NCBI GenBank assembly: GCA_030064845.1
Contig: JASJEC010000003.1
Location: forward strand, 1-64,000
DNA length: 64,000 bases
Direction of reading: 5' to 3'
Source: Kiloniellales bacterium
GTDB taxonomy: Bacteria > Pseudomonadota > Alphaproteobacteria > Kiloniellales > JAKSDN01
Position 1 is the stretch's first letter. Each line of letters opens with the position of its first letter. The position numbers and the translations under genes were made by a program. A model generated the notes under the pieces. The model ran no database searches and was not told where the DNA came from. It saw only the letters and a list, made by a program, of their open reading frames with translations. Shown piece by piece: positions 24,792 to 32,136 of the stretch.

Positions 24792-26528
24792 CTAGAACTT
24801 CGGGTCGGAACCGAGACCGGGGGGCGGCGCTGGAATCGGCTTGCCGCAGGCCAGCGATTCGTCGCGCAGGGCCTCCTCCCAACGGCTGGCTCGCTCCAGC
24901 TGTCGGCAGGTCAGGCCGCGCGCGCCGAACAGCACGGCCTTCTGCAGGCTGCTGCCCTCCAGCGCGGCGCCCTCGAAGTTGGCGCCCCGCAGGTCGGCGC
25001 CGGCGAGCTTGGTGGAGTAGAGCGCGGCCCGGGCCAGATCGGCGTTCTGCAGGCTTGCGAAGCTCAGATCCGCCGACTCGAGGTTGGCCGCCTTGAGATC
25101 GGCGCCCTTGAGGTCGGCGCCCTTGAGGTCGGCCAGGGCGAGGAAGGCCTGTGCCGCATCGGCGAATCGAAGCGAGCGGCCCGCCAGATCCGCGCCGCGG
25201 ACCACGTTGACGCGCTGCTCCGGCGCGACCAGCCAGAAATCCTCGTCGCGCTGAGAGACCTCCGCCTGCCGGAGGTCGGCGAAGGCCGCGAGGCCGGCGT
25301 TGCTCAGCAGGCGCGGCACCCAGCTTCTGGGATCGGCCGTGCTGCTCGCCGTGCGCACCCCCTCGACCGCGCCGAAGGTCATCGTCGTCAGCAGGATGAC
25401 GGCGGCAGCCGAGACCGTGGCGGCGTAGCTGCGCCCGTCCCTCCAGGCCCGGGCCCAGACAAAGGGCTTGTCGCGGTGCCGCAAGGTGCGCCGCGCGATC
25501 AGGTAGGAATAGAGCCCGAAGCTGAGCGCCGTAACGAACACAACGGCCTGGAGTCCGGAGCCGACCCAGTCCTGGCGCACGAGGTAGCGGGCCCAGAAAG
25601 CGAACAGGGTCAGCGGCACCAGCCACCAGGCCAGGATCACCGCCAGCGCGTTCTGCAGCCTGCCGAGCGCCGGGCGCGACAGGGCGAGCCGGTAAAGGTG
25701 GGCCGAGGCCAGCCCGGTGACCGGCCAGGGATCGACCCTCTCGTCGAGACGGCGGCCGTCGGGGAAGACGGCGGGCAAGGCGGCGAGGCCGCGCCAGAGC
25801 TGCTGCAGAGAGACATGGGTGTAGAGGTAGAGCCCGAGCAGCAGGACCGGCACGAACCAATAGATCCAGACGAAGGGCGCCCCGGTGCCCACGATCGGCA
25901 ACGGCGAATGCGTGCCGGTCAACAAGGCGACATCCGTCGTCATCGCCAAGATGAGCCACGCGTAGACGACCATGAGCGTGCTGACGACCAGAAGGCGCCG
26001 CGCGGTGCGCGCCGCTGTGTTGACGTTCGACAAGGCCTCCGGCGCCGGGACAGCGTCGGGCAGGCGGGCGTTGGTCAAGTCGGCGCCGGACAGGCTGGCC
26101 GCCATCAGACCGCTGGCGTCGGAAAGGTCAGCGTCAACGAGGTCCGCGTCCCACAGTCGGGCATCCTTGAGGTTGGCCGCGCGCAGGTCGACGCCGCTCA
26201 GCCGTGATCGCGTGAAATCCGCCCCGACCAGGCTCGCGTCGTCGAGTTCGGCCCGGTAGAGGTCCGCGCCGGTGAAGTCGCTGCCGTCGAGATTGGCGCC
26301 GCTCATATGCGCGCCGCGGACATTGGCGGAGCGCAGGCGGGCGCGCGACAGATTCGCCTGGCGCAGCCGGCCCTCTTCCAGATCCGCCTGCTCGCCGTCC
26401 TTGCCGCGACTATCCAGCCAGTCTTCGTGGGCTTGGAGGATCGCCGCCAGATCGGCGCGCGTTTGACCGGCCGATTGGCGCCGGTCGCCTTCGGCCGTCA
26501 CGTTCGACAAGGACCGTATTTTGTCCAC
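24792..26528 (-). CDS. Membrane protein with two pentapeptide-repeat blocks
   Basis: About 578 residues. The N-terminal block (about residues 55-165) has many A(D/N)LxX repeats, for example GANLDGSDFTGADLYRAELD. A central domain with about five membrane helices follows (LVVSTLMVVYAWLILAM ... FVTALSFGLYSYLI ... VSAAAVILLTTM). A second pentapeptide block lies at about 455-530 (DLKGADLKGADLKAANLES). Both blocks would form right-handed quadrilateral beta helices flanking the membrane part. Eight-residue near-repeats in DNA at about 25100-25130 reflect the repeats. The start is uncertain: GTG at 26528 follows AAGGGG, and the frame stays open to 26696. The function is unknown. Confidence 0.78.
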   Translation of the reverse strand: MDKIRSLSNVTAEGDRRQSAGQTRADLAAILQAHEDWLDSRGKDGEQADLEEGRLRQANLSRARLRSANVRGAHMSGANLDGSDFTGADLYRAELDDASLVGADFTRSRLSGVDLRAANLKDARLWDADLVDADLSDASGLMAASLSGADLTNARLPDAVPAPEALSNVNTAARTARRLLVVSTLMVVYAWLILAMTTDVALLTGTHSPLPIVGTGAPFVWIYWFVPVLLLGLYLYTHVSLQQLWRGLAALPAVFPDGRRLDERVDPWPVTGLASAHLYRLALSRPALGRLQNALAVILAWWLVPLTLFAFWARYLVRQDWVGSGLQAVVFVTALSFGLYSYLIARRTLRHRDKPFVWARAWRDGRSYAATVSAAAVILLTTMTFGAVEGVRTASSTADPRSWVPRLLSNAGLAAFADLRQAEVSQRDEDFWLVAPEQRVNVVRGADLAGRSLRFADAAQAFLALADLKGADLKGADLKAANLESADLSFASLQNADLARAALYSTKLAGADLRGANFEGAALEGSSLQKAVLFGARGLTCRQLERASRWEEALRDESLACGKPIPAPPPGLGSDPKF

Positions 26529-26663
26529 CAATCCTGCACCCCTTGGAGGAGCGGCACGTGTGACGTCGCAGCGAAGGATACCGTGTTGCCGGTGGACGAG
26601 AAAAGAGTGGAGTCGGTGGTTCGATTCATCTTCCGCGCGAAATGCGGCGCGGCGCAGAACGCA

Positions 26664-26696
26664 ATGATCCCGGCGCCAGCGGGGCGCCGGGATCAT
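26664..26696 (-). terminator. Strong hairpin downstream of the DUF2914-like gene
   Basis: Perfect 14-bp arms (26664-26677 and 26683-26696) with a 5-nt loop, 43 bp after the reverse-strand stop at 26739. On the reverse strand the stem is followed by TTGCGTTCTG, a poor U-tract, so it is a likely but not ideal intrinsic terminator. Confidence 0.6.
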
Positions 26697-26738
26697 TTAG
26701 GCGGCAAGGCGGTCGGTAGGGGACCGCCTGAAAGTATG

Positions 26739-27170
26739 CTACTGGACCGTGAAAGTCTTCTCGGCCAGCATCAAGCCGTCGGAGTCCACCAGCTTCACGC
26801 GCCAGGTGCCCGGCCGCAGGTTGACGCTGGACCAGGTGCGCCAGCCCGGCGAAGTGCCGACGCTCATGTCGATCGAGGCGTGAACCTGATTGTCGATCTC
26901 CCAGACGAACGAGACGTTGGTCGGATCGCCGTCGTTGTTGAGGCGCGCGAAGGCGAATCCGCGCTGATCGGTCATATTGAACTGCTCGGTGACTCCCATC
27001 GGCTCGCGATCCGTGATGCCGTGGGTCAGAACGAAGTCGCGGATCACGACCGAACCCGCCAACGCCGGCTGGGCCGCGAAGAGGCCGAGGGAAAGCGTCG
27101 CTGCAACGATGGCGGCGCTCATGCTCCGGAGAACCAGGGACGCCTTACGGCTTTTGGGCAGGGGCTTCAT
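26739..27170 (-). CDS. Exported DUF2914-type protein
   Basis: A 143-residue protein with a signal peptide (MSAAIVAATLSLGLFAAQPALA) and one beta-sandwich domain. FVLTHGITDREPMG, FAFARLNND, VSFVWEIDNQVHASIDMSVG, GWRTWSSVNLRPGTWRVKLVD and TFTV match the DUF2914 pattern of short secreted or membrane-anchored domains of unknown role. The ATG at 27170 has GGAG 7 nt upstream. It is divergent from mtgA. No partner is evident. Confidence 0.8.
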   Translation of the reverse strand: MKPLPKSRKASLVLRSMSAAIVAATLSLGLFAAQPALAGSVVIRDFVLTHGITDREPMGVTEQFNMTDQRGFAFARLNNDGDPTNVSFVWEIDNQVHASIDMSVGTSPGWRTWSSVNLRPGTWRVKLVDSDGLMLAEKTFTVQ

Positions 27171-27417
27171 CGTCAAACTCCAGCAAAGTGATTAACAGGG
27201 GCAGGGTATCGCCAGGTCTTGACTGGCCATGGATGATGACGGCAGTCATCATTTACAGTCGCCGACAGGTCAACAAGAAACGCTTAAGATTTGGTGTAGT
27301 AGTTCTTTCGGGGGCCTTTACCCTGAAGCGCGTAGCTGCGACAGCAGGCGCGGCGCGTGACGGCCGAGTCGGCTTGATCGGCAACGAAGAGAAACAGGAC
27401 CGTCACCGAGCTCAGCC

Positions 27418-28113
27418 ATGCCTCGCCGGCGCCGCAGTCTGTTCGCCCAGATCCGTGACCTGCTGCTGATCGTGGCCGCTCTGCTCGTCCTGATCCCGGC
27501 CCTGCTGATTCTGCTGTACCGAGAACTGCCGCCGCCGATCACCCCGCTGATGCTGATTCGCCTGACCGAAGGCGAGGGACTCGAGAAGCGGTGGGTCCCG
27601 CTTTCCGAGATGTCACGCCACGTCGCGCGTTCCGTGCTGGCGTTGGAAGACAACAACTTCTGCCGCCATGCCGGTGTCGACTGGGCCGAGCTGATGGCCG
27701 CGCTGTCCGACTACTTCCGGGGCGATTCGCTGCGCGGCGCCAGCACCATCACCATGCAGACCTCGAAGAACCTCTTCCTCTGGCCCGGGCGCAGCGTGCT
27801 TCGCAAAATCATCGAGGCGCCCCTGACCATGATGCTGGAGGCCTTCTGGAGCAAGCGCCGCATCCTGGAGGTCTACCTCAACATCGTCGAATGGGGTCCG
27901 GGGATCTACGGGATCGAGGCCGCTGCCAGAAACTACTTCAACAAGTCCGCGGCGACGCTGACGCGGCGGGAAGCGGCACTTCTGGCCGCGGTCCTGCCCA
28001 ACCCGAGACGTTGGTCGCCCAGCCGTCCGACCCGCTACATCGAGCGCCGGGTCCGGCTGAGCAAACGCCGGGCGGTCAGTCTCGGTCCTCTGCTATACTG
28101 CACACGGCCTTGA
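27418..28113 (+). CDS. mtgA: Monofunctional biosynthetic peptidoglycan transglycosylase
   Basis: A 231-residue GT51 enzyme with an N-terminal membrane anchor (residues about 12-33). Catalytic motif 1 is [15 protein letters not shown] (E77), motif 2 is [14 protein letters not shown], then the Arg/Lys motif RKIIEAPL and the second-Glu motif [15 protein letters not shown]. It polymerises lipid II glycan strands at the inner membrane without transpeptidation. The length is normal. It is flanked by a reverse-strand small membrane gene, so transcription is probably monocistronic. Confidence 0.95.
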   Translation: MPRRRRSLFAQIRDLLLIVAALLVLIPALLILLYRELPPPITPLMLIRLTEGEGLEKRWVPLSEMSRHVARSVLALEDNNFCRHAGVDWAELMAALSDYFRGDSLRGASTITMQTSKNLFLWPGRSVLRKIIEAPLTMMLEAFWSKRRILEVYLNIVEWGPGIYGIEAAARNYFNKSAATLTRREAALLAAVLPNPRRWSPSRPTRYIERRVRLSKRRAVSLGPLLYCTRP

Positions 28114-28137
28114 GCCGAGCGTGTGAGAGATGCGGGA

Positions 28138-28311
28138 CTAGAAGCCCAGCGACGTGGTGGCGATATCGGGCGCCGCGACGAGAAACAGGCAGACGCCACC
28201 GGAAGCAACCCCAGTGGCGAGGATGGTCCGGGTTATGTAGCCGAACTGCGGCGGCAGTATGTAAGCGCTGAAAGAGAGCAGCACACCAAAAACGAAGACA
28301 TAAAGCGGCAT
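28138..28311 (-). CDS. Small two-helix membrane protein
   Basis: A 57-residue frame starting MPLYVFVFGVLLSFSAYILP, with a second hydrophobic helix TILATGVASGGVCLFLVAAP. The ATG at 28311 has GGGAG 7 nt upstream. It is convergent with mtgA (stop 25 bp from the mtgA stop). No family is recognised; it is called on membrane pattern and ribosome site. Confidence 0.5.
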   Translation of the reverse strand: MPLYVFVFGVLLSFSAYILPPQFGYITRTILATGVASGGVCLFLVAAPDIATTSLGF

Positions 28312-28488
28312 AACCCGGCTCCCGGTCCCGAGGTCGAGACGTATGCACCCGGTATGCAGTTTAAGTAATAGCCCTTTAACAAGCCTTAAGCCGCCCTCCT
28401 GCACCACCCCGCTGTCGAGGCGCCCTTTCGCTCGCCGGAAAAGCCTGCTGAACTAGCGGCTCCCAGCCAAGGAACGAGAGGAAGGGTC

Positions 28489-28998
28489 ATGGATGCCGCC
28501 GCGCTGAAGGAACTGCAGGCACCGTTCAAGGCGCGCTACCGGGAAGAGCCCGACGCCGCCTGCGTCACTCTGCGCGCCGTCGGCAGCCTCGACGGCGAGG
28601 GCCTGACCTGCTCCGTCGAGACAGGTCGCGCGCTGGTTGAGGCGGGCCTTCATCCTGCAACCGGCGGCGACGGGCTCTCGGCCTGTTCCGGGGACATGCT
28701 GCTCGAAGCCCTGGTCGCCTGCGCCGGCGTCACTCTGCGCGCCGTGGCCACAGCCCTGGATATCAACGTCAAGGGCGGGACGGTGCGGGCAGAGGGCGAC
28801 CTCGATTTTCGCGGCACGCTCGGCGTCGACAAGCAGGCGGCCGTGGGCTTCATGGAGATCCGGCTGTTCTTCGACATCGAGTTGAGTGCGAGCGAGGAAG
28901 AGATCGCCACCCTGAGCAAGCTGACTGAACGTTTCTGCGTTGTTTACCAGACGCTGACCCGGCCCCCGTCGATCACGCTGAACATCGGCCCCGCTTAG
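28489..28998 (+). CDS. OsmC-family protein
   Basis: A 169-residue OsmC/Ohr-fold protein. The two redox-site cysteines of the family are present: C78 in LEALVACAGVTLRA and C150 in TERFCVVYQTL. Family members reduce organic hydroperoxides or act as osmotically induced thiol peroxidases, but many OsmC-like proteins have no tested activity. The start at 28489 has AGGAAGG upstream. Its stop codon TAG lies at the very end of the inverted-repeat element at 28996-29280, so the element was inserted at the gene end. Confidence 0.87.
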   Translation: MDAAALKELQAPFKARYREEPDAACVTLRAVGSLDGEGLTCSVETGRALVEAGLHPATGGDGLSACSGDMLLEALVACAGVTLRAVATALDINVKGGTVRAEGDLDFRGTLGVDKQAAVGFMEIRLFFDIELSASEEEIATLSKLTERFCVVYQTLTRPPSITLNIGPA

Positions 28999-29280
28999 GG
29001 CCTGTTGACATTCAGGGCGTGCTCCTGGTCCGAGTGAAATCGACCCGCTGTTAGGCGCGAGGAGGAAGGACATGCCGAGCATATTCAACCCCAGTCTCAG
29101 TCTCTGGGAGCAACGCGGCAGCAGGCCGATTTCGCCGGATCCCTTCGGGACGGGACGCATTTGCGCCGGGGCGGCGTCGCGGAAGGTCTTGTGGGGCCCC
29201 ACCCCACGGCGCCTCCCGCTCCTGGCCCCGGCGCAAATGCGCTCCCGCCAGGAGCGCGCCGTGAATGTCAACAAGCCCTA
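28996..29280. mobile_element. MITE-like element, 285 bp, with 33-bp terminal inverted repeats
   Basis: The ends 28996-29028 and 29248-29280 are inverted repeats matching at 30 of 33 positions; both start TAGGGC(C/T)TGTTGACATT. TA flanks both tips, so the element may be about 281 bp with a TA target duplication. Inside, 29157-29172 and 29225-29240 form a perfect 16-bp inverted repeat (GCATTTGCGCCGGGGC). No transposase is encoded; a 69-codon frame at 29072-29281 with a ribosome-like site runs into the right end and is not convincing. The left tip supplies the OsmC stop codon. Confidence 0.8.
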
Positions 29281-29421
29281 GATCGAATTTGAAAAAAATT
29301 TGTGATTTTTTGCGAATAGACTAGGAAAATTTACCATTCCTTAATCGGGTTGGCTCAGGCTGTTCTTGTCCTGGACGTCCCAGCGTCCCTGTACAGCAAC
29401 CTCCCCTTCCCTGATCAAGTT

Positions 29422-29445
29422 GCCCCGCCGAATCTTCGGCGGGGC
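29422..29445. terminator. Perfect GC-rich hairpin in AT-rich gap
   Basis: GCCCCGCCGAA and its reverse complement around TC, followed on the forward strand by GATTTGATT. The gap 29281-29538 before pcm has a very AT-rich start (29290-29345). The hairpin lies about 95 bp before the pcm start. It could end a transcript from upstream or sit in the pcm leader. Confidence 0.45.
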
Positions 29446-29538
29446 GATTTGATTCGCCCTGGCGGCGCTCCGATAAGACCACTCGCGCGGCGCCGGGTTT
29501 CATGGTCTACTCGACGGGGTAGTCGAGGGACAGGCGAA

Positions 29539-30216
29539 ATGAACGAGTCCGAAGCCCCGGACTTCGAAAAAATGCGTCTTGAAATGGTCGCGGTCATCGC
29601 GGCCTACACGGAACTCAGCGCGGAAGAGATCGACCGGGACCGGCTCAGTGACCCGGTGCTGGCCGCCATGGCGAAGGTGCCCCGCCACGAGTTCGTTCCA
29701 ACGCCTCTCCAGCCCCTCGCCTACGCCAACACGCCCCTGCCGATCGGCTGCGGCAAGACGATTTCCCAGCCCTTCATCGTTGCCCTGATGGTCGACTTGC
29801 TCGAACTCGAGGAGGGGCACAAGGTGCTGGAGGTAGGAACCGGTCTCGGCTATCAGGCGGCGGTTCTGGCCGAGCTCTGCGACCAGGTTTTCTCCATCGA
29901 GATCGTCGAGGAACTGGCCCACGAAGGCGAACGGCGGCTGCGCCGGGCGGGCTACGACCGCTTGCAGCTGCGTCTCGGAGACGGCGCGTGGGGCTGGCCG
30001 GAGGAGGCGCCCTTCGACCGGATCATCGTAGCCGCCGCCCCTGAATTGATGCCGCCCAGCTTGCTGCAACAGCTCAAGCCCGGCGGGCGCATGGTGATAC
30101 CCGCGGGCCTGGAGGATCAGCAGCAGCTGCTCCTGGTCGAGAAGAGCCCCACCGGCAAGGTCGAGACTCAGGAGGTTCTCCCGGTCCGCTTCGCGCCCTT
30201 GATCGTCAGCCACTAG
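29539..30216 (+). CDS. pcm: Protein-L-isoaspartate O-methyltransferase
   Basis: A 225-residue SAM methyltransferase. It shows VPRHEFVP, the PCMT active-site run PLPIGCGKTISQPFIVALM, and SAM motif I in KVLEVGTGLGYQAAVLAEL. FDRIIVAAAPE and LKPGGRMVIP complete the family pattern. It methylates isoaspartyl residues to start repair of aged proteins. The ATG at 29539 has GAGGGACAGG upstream; the frame is open further 5' but unsupported. It is convergent with the MATE gene. The usual surE neighbour is not here. Confidence 0.94.
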   Translation: MNESEAPDFEKMRLEMVAVIAAYTELSAEEIDRDRLSDPVLAAMAKVPRHEFVPTPLQPLAYANTPLPIGCGKTISQPFIVALMVDLLELEEGHKVLEVGTGLGYQAAVLAELCDQVFSIEIVEELAHEGERRLRRAGYDRLQLRLGDGAWGWPEEAPFDRIIVAAAPELMPPSLLQQLKPGGRMVIPAGLEDQQQLLLVEKSPTGKVETQEVLPVRFAPLIVSH

Positions 30217-30285
30217 CCCCGAGCGCCCGGCGCCGGACTCAATCGATCCGGACCGCGAATCAGATCCAAGAACCTGATCTGGGCT

Positions 30286-31725
30286 TCACTCGTTGGATTG
30301 GAGCCCGGCGCGCTTCCATGCAACCGAGCGCCGCTCGAGCGGCCGTCCGAGCCGCCCCGTCAAAACACGGAAGCGCCAGATCAAGAGGACGGCCGTCGTG
30401 GTCAGCCCGATGGCGAGACCCAGCCAGATCCCCGAGCCGCCGAACTCCAGCGCGAAACCAAGCAGGACGGCGACCGAGATGCCGAAAACCCAGTAGCCGA
30501 GCACCGCGATGCCGAGAGGCACGCGGGTATCCTTCAAGCCCCGCAGGGAGCCCATGGCGACCACCTGCGCCGCATCGGCGAACTGGAACACAACGGCGAC
30601 CGTCAGGAAGGTCGCGGCGTAGGCCGCGACCTGACCGGTTCTGGCCTGCTCGAGGTCGAGAAACAGGTCGACCAGCTCCGGCGCGGCGAACCAGAAGAGG
30701 CCGGCCGGCAGAACGGCGAAGCCGCAACCCCAGGAGAGCGCGGTCCAGCCGGCCCGTTCGACGCCCGGCCAGTCGCCGGAGCCGAAGGCCAGCCCGACCC
30801 GGACCGTGGCCGCCTGCCCGACCCCGTAGGGCACCATGAAGGCCAGCGCGACCAGCTGAATGGCGATCGCATGCCCGGCGAGCTGCTCGGTCCCCAGCAG
30901 GCCGATCAGCAGCGAGGAGGCCAGGAACAGGCCGGTCTCGGCCAAGACGGTGAAGGCGATCGGCAGGCCGATGCGGAAGACTTCGCGGAACAGCGGCCAG
31001 TCCGCTCGCCATATCCGCCCGAGGATGCGGTAGCGCCGGAAGCGCCGGTCGATGTACACGAAGCTCAACAGGGCGAGGAACATCAGGGTGTCCACGATCG
31101 CGCTGCTGACCCCGGCGCCGACCAGCTCGAGCCGCGGGAAGCCGAAATTGCCGAACATGAAGCCGTAGTTGAGCACCGCGTTGATGCCGACGGCGCAGAC
31201 CGAGACGGCCATCACGGCCCGGGGCCGCGAATGCGCGGCGAGGAACTCGGCGAGGACGAGAAAGCCGAGCGCCGACGGAAAACCCCACACGTGGGCCCGC
31301 AGGTAGCTGCCGGCGGCCGCCGCGGTCTCGGGGTTCTGGCCGAGCAGGGTGAGGATCGTCTCGGTATGCCAGATGGCGAAGCAGAGCGGCACGGAAAGCA
31401 CGGCCCCGGCCCAGAAGCCCTGCCGGACGGAGCGGCGCACCAGGCGGTAACGGCGGCCGCCCAAGGCCTGCGCGACCAGGGGCGCCACGGCGGTTACGAC
31501 GCCCATGCCGAAAAAGAAGGTCGAGCTGTAGAAGTGCCCGCCCAGCGAGCCGGCGGCCAAGGCCTCGGGGCCCAGCCAGCCCATCATGACAACGTCGGTC
31601 GTGGTGATCGCCATGGCCGCCAGGCCGGTCATCACCAGCGGCACGGCCAGGGCGATCAAGGCCCGGCTCTCGGCGCGCCAAGGCGCCGATCGGTGGAGGA
31701 ACGCGGAGTCGGGCAGCAGGGTCAT
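30286..31725 (-). CDS. MATE-family multidrug/cation efflux protein (NorM-like)
   Basis: A 479-residue protein with 12 predicted membrane helices in two MatE repeats. Repeat 1 opens ALAVPLVMTGLAAMAITTTD and includes LGPEALAAGSLGG; repeat 2 includes GLPIAFTVLAETGLFLASSL and LAGHAIAIQLVALAFMVP. These pumps use Na+ or H+ gradients to export cationic drugs and metabolites. It is normal length. It starts 31 bp after the tRNA-like sequence on the same strand. Confidence 0.92.
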   Translation of the reverse strand: MTLLPDSAFLHRSAPWRAESRALIALAVPLVMTGLAAMAITTTDVVMMGWLGPEALAAGSLGGHFYSSTFFFGMGVVTAVAPLVAQALGGRRYRLVRRSVRQGFWAGAVLSVPLCFAIWHTETILTLLGQNPETAAAAGSYLRAHVWGFPSALGFLVLAEFLAAHSRPRAVMAVSVCAVGINAVLNYGFMFGNFGFPRLELVGAGVSSAIVDTLMFLALLSFVYIDRRFRRYRILGRIWRADWPLFREVFRIGLPIAFTVLAETGLFLASSLLIGLLGTEQLAGHAIAIQLVALAFMVPYGVGQAATVRVGLAFGSGDWPGVERAGWTALSWGCGFAVLPAGLFWFAAPELVDLFLDLEQARTGQVAAYAATFLTVAVVFQFADAAQVVAMGSLRGLKDTRVPLGIAVLGYWVFGISVAVLLGFALEFGGSGIWLGLAIGLTTTAVLLIWRFRVLTGRLGRPLERRSVAWKRAGLQSNE

Positions 31726-31755
31726 AAGGCCGTTTTCCCGGTGGGAATTGGGATC

Positions 31756-31828
31756 TTGGGACGCCGGGACTCGAACCCTGGATCTCCCACTTTTAAGGCG
31801 ACTGCTCTCACCCTTGAGCTACACGCCA
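31756..31828 (-). tRNA. Atypical tRNA-like sequence with UAA anticodon (possible tRNA pseudogene)
   Basis: The reverse strand has a good D-arm (GCTCAAGGGTGAGAGC), a T-loop (GGGTTCGAGTCCC) and an anticodon loop CTTAAAA, giving TAA, nominally Leu. It has only a 5-nt variable loop, whereas bacterial tRNA-Leu is class II with a long variable arm. Pairing is poor: a C-C mismatch plus two G-T pairs in the acceptor, G-G and two G-T pairs in the anticodon stem, and an A-G mismatch in the T-stem. CCA is not encoded. It is either a decayed tRNA or an unusual tRNA-like RNA. Confidence 0.6.
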
Positions 31829-32136
31829 AAGGGCGCGCGCTCAATCCTCAAAGCTGGAACGACCGTCATTCGGCAAGGAAACGAGCACGCGGGAAGGCCA
31901 GGCGGCTAGTCCGGGCCAAAGGTTCAGCCGCTTATTCGCAGCGAAAGCCTGGCGTGCGTGCTCATGGCGGCCTTGTAGGTCCCGCCGAGCACCGGGGTCA
32001 AGGTGGCCCCGCCCCAGCGCTCGGGCGATTTCGTGGCGCTAGTGGTCGCGCCGGGGCAAAAGCGGCAGGAGTGCCGCCGCTAGGTTGGCCGGCACTTGGC
32101 CCAGGGTGGAATCGAGGACAAATCGAGGGATCGGCC
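31829..32136. other. Intergenic stretch without a recognised gene
   Basis: Between the tRNA-like sequence and the MttB-family gene. Open frames on both strands continue through it but lack start sites and family features. Only the ribosome site GAGGGATCGG just before 32137 is clear. Confidence 0.5.

Noticed and set aside
29072-29281. Small frame inside the 28996-29280 element
   Set aside because: It has a ribosome-like site, but the product has no transposase features and runs into the inverted repeat end.
30298-32136. Long forward open frame leading into the MttB-family gene
   Set aside because: It is antisense to the MATE gene and the tRNA-like sequence. Family similarity starts only after 32137, where a ribosome site is present.
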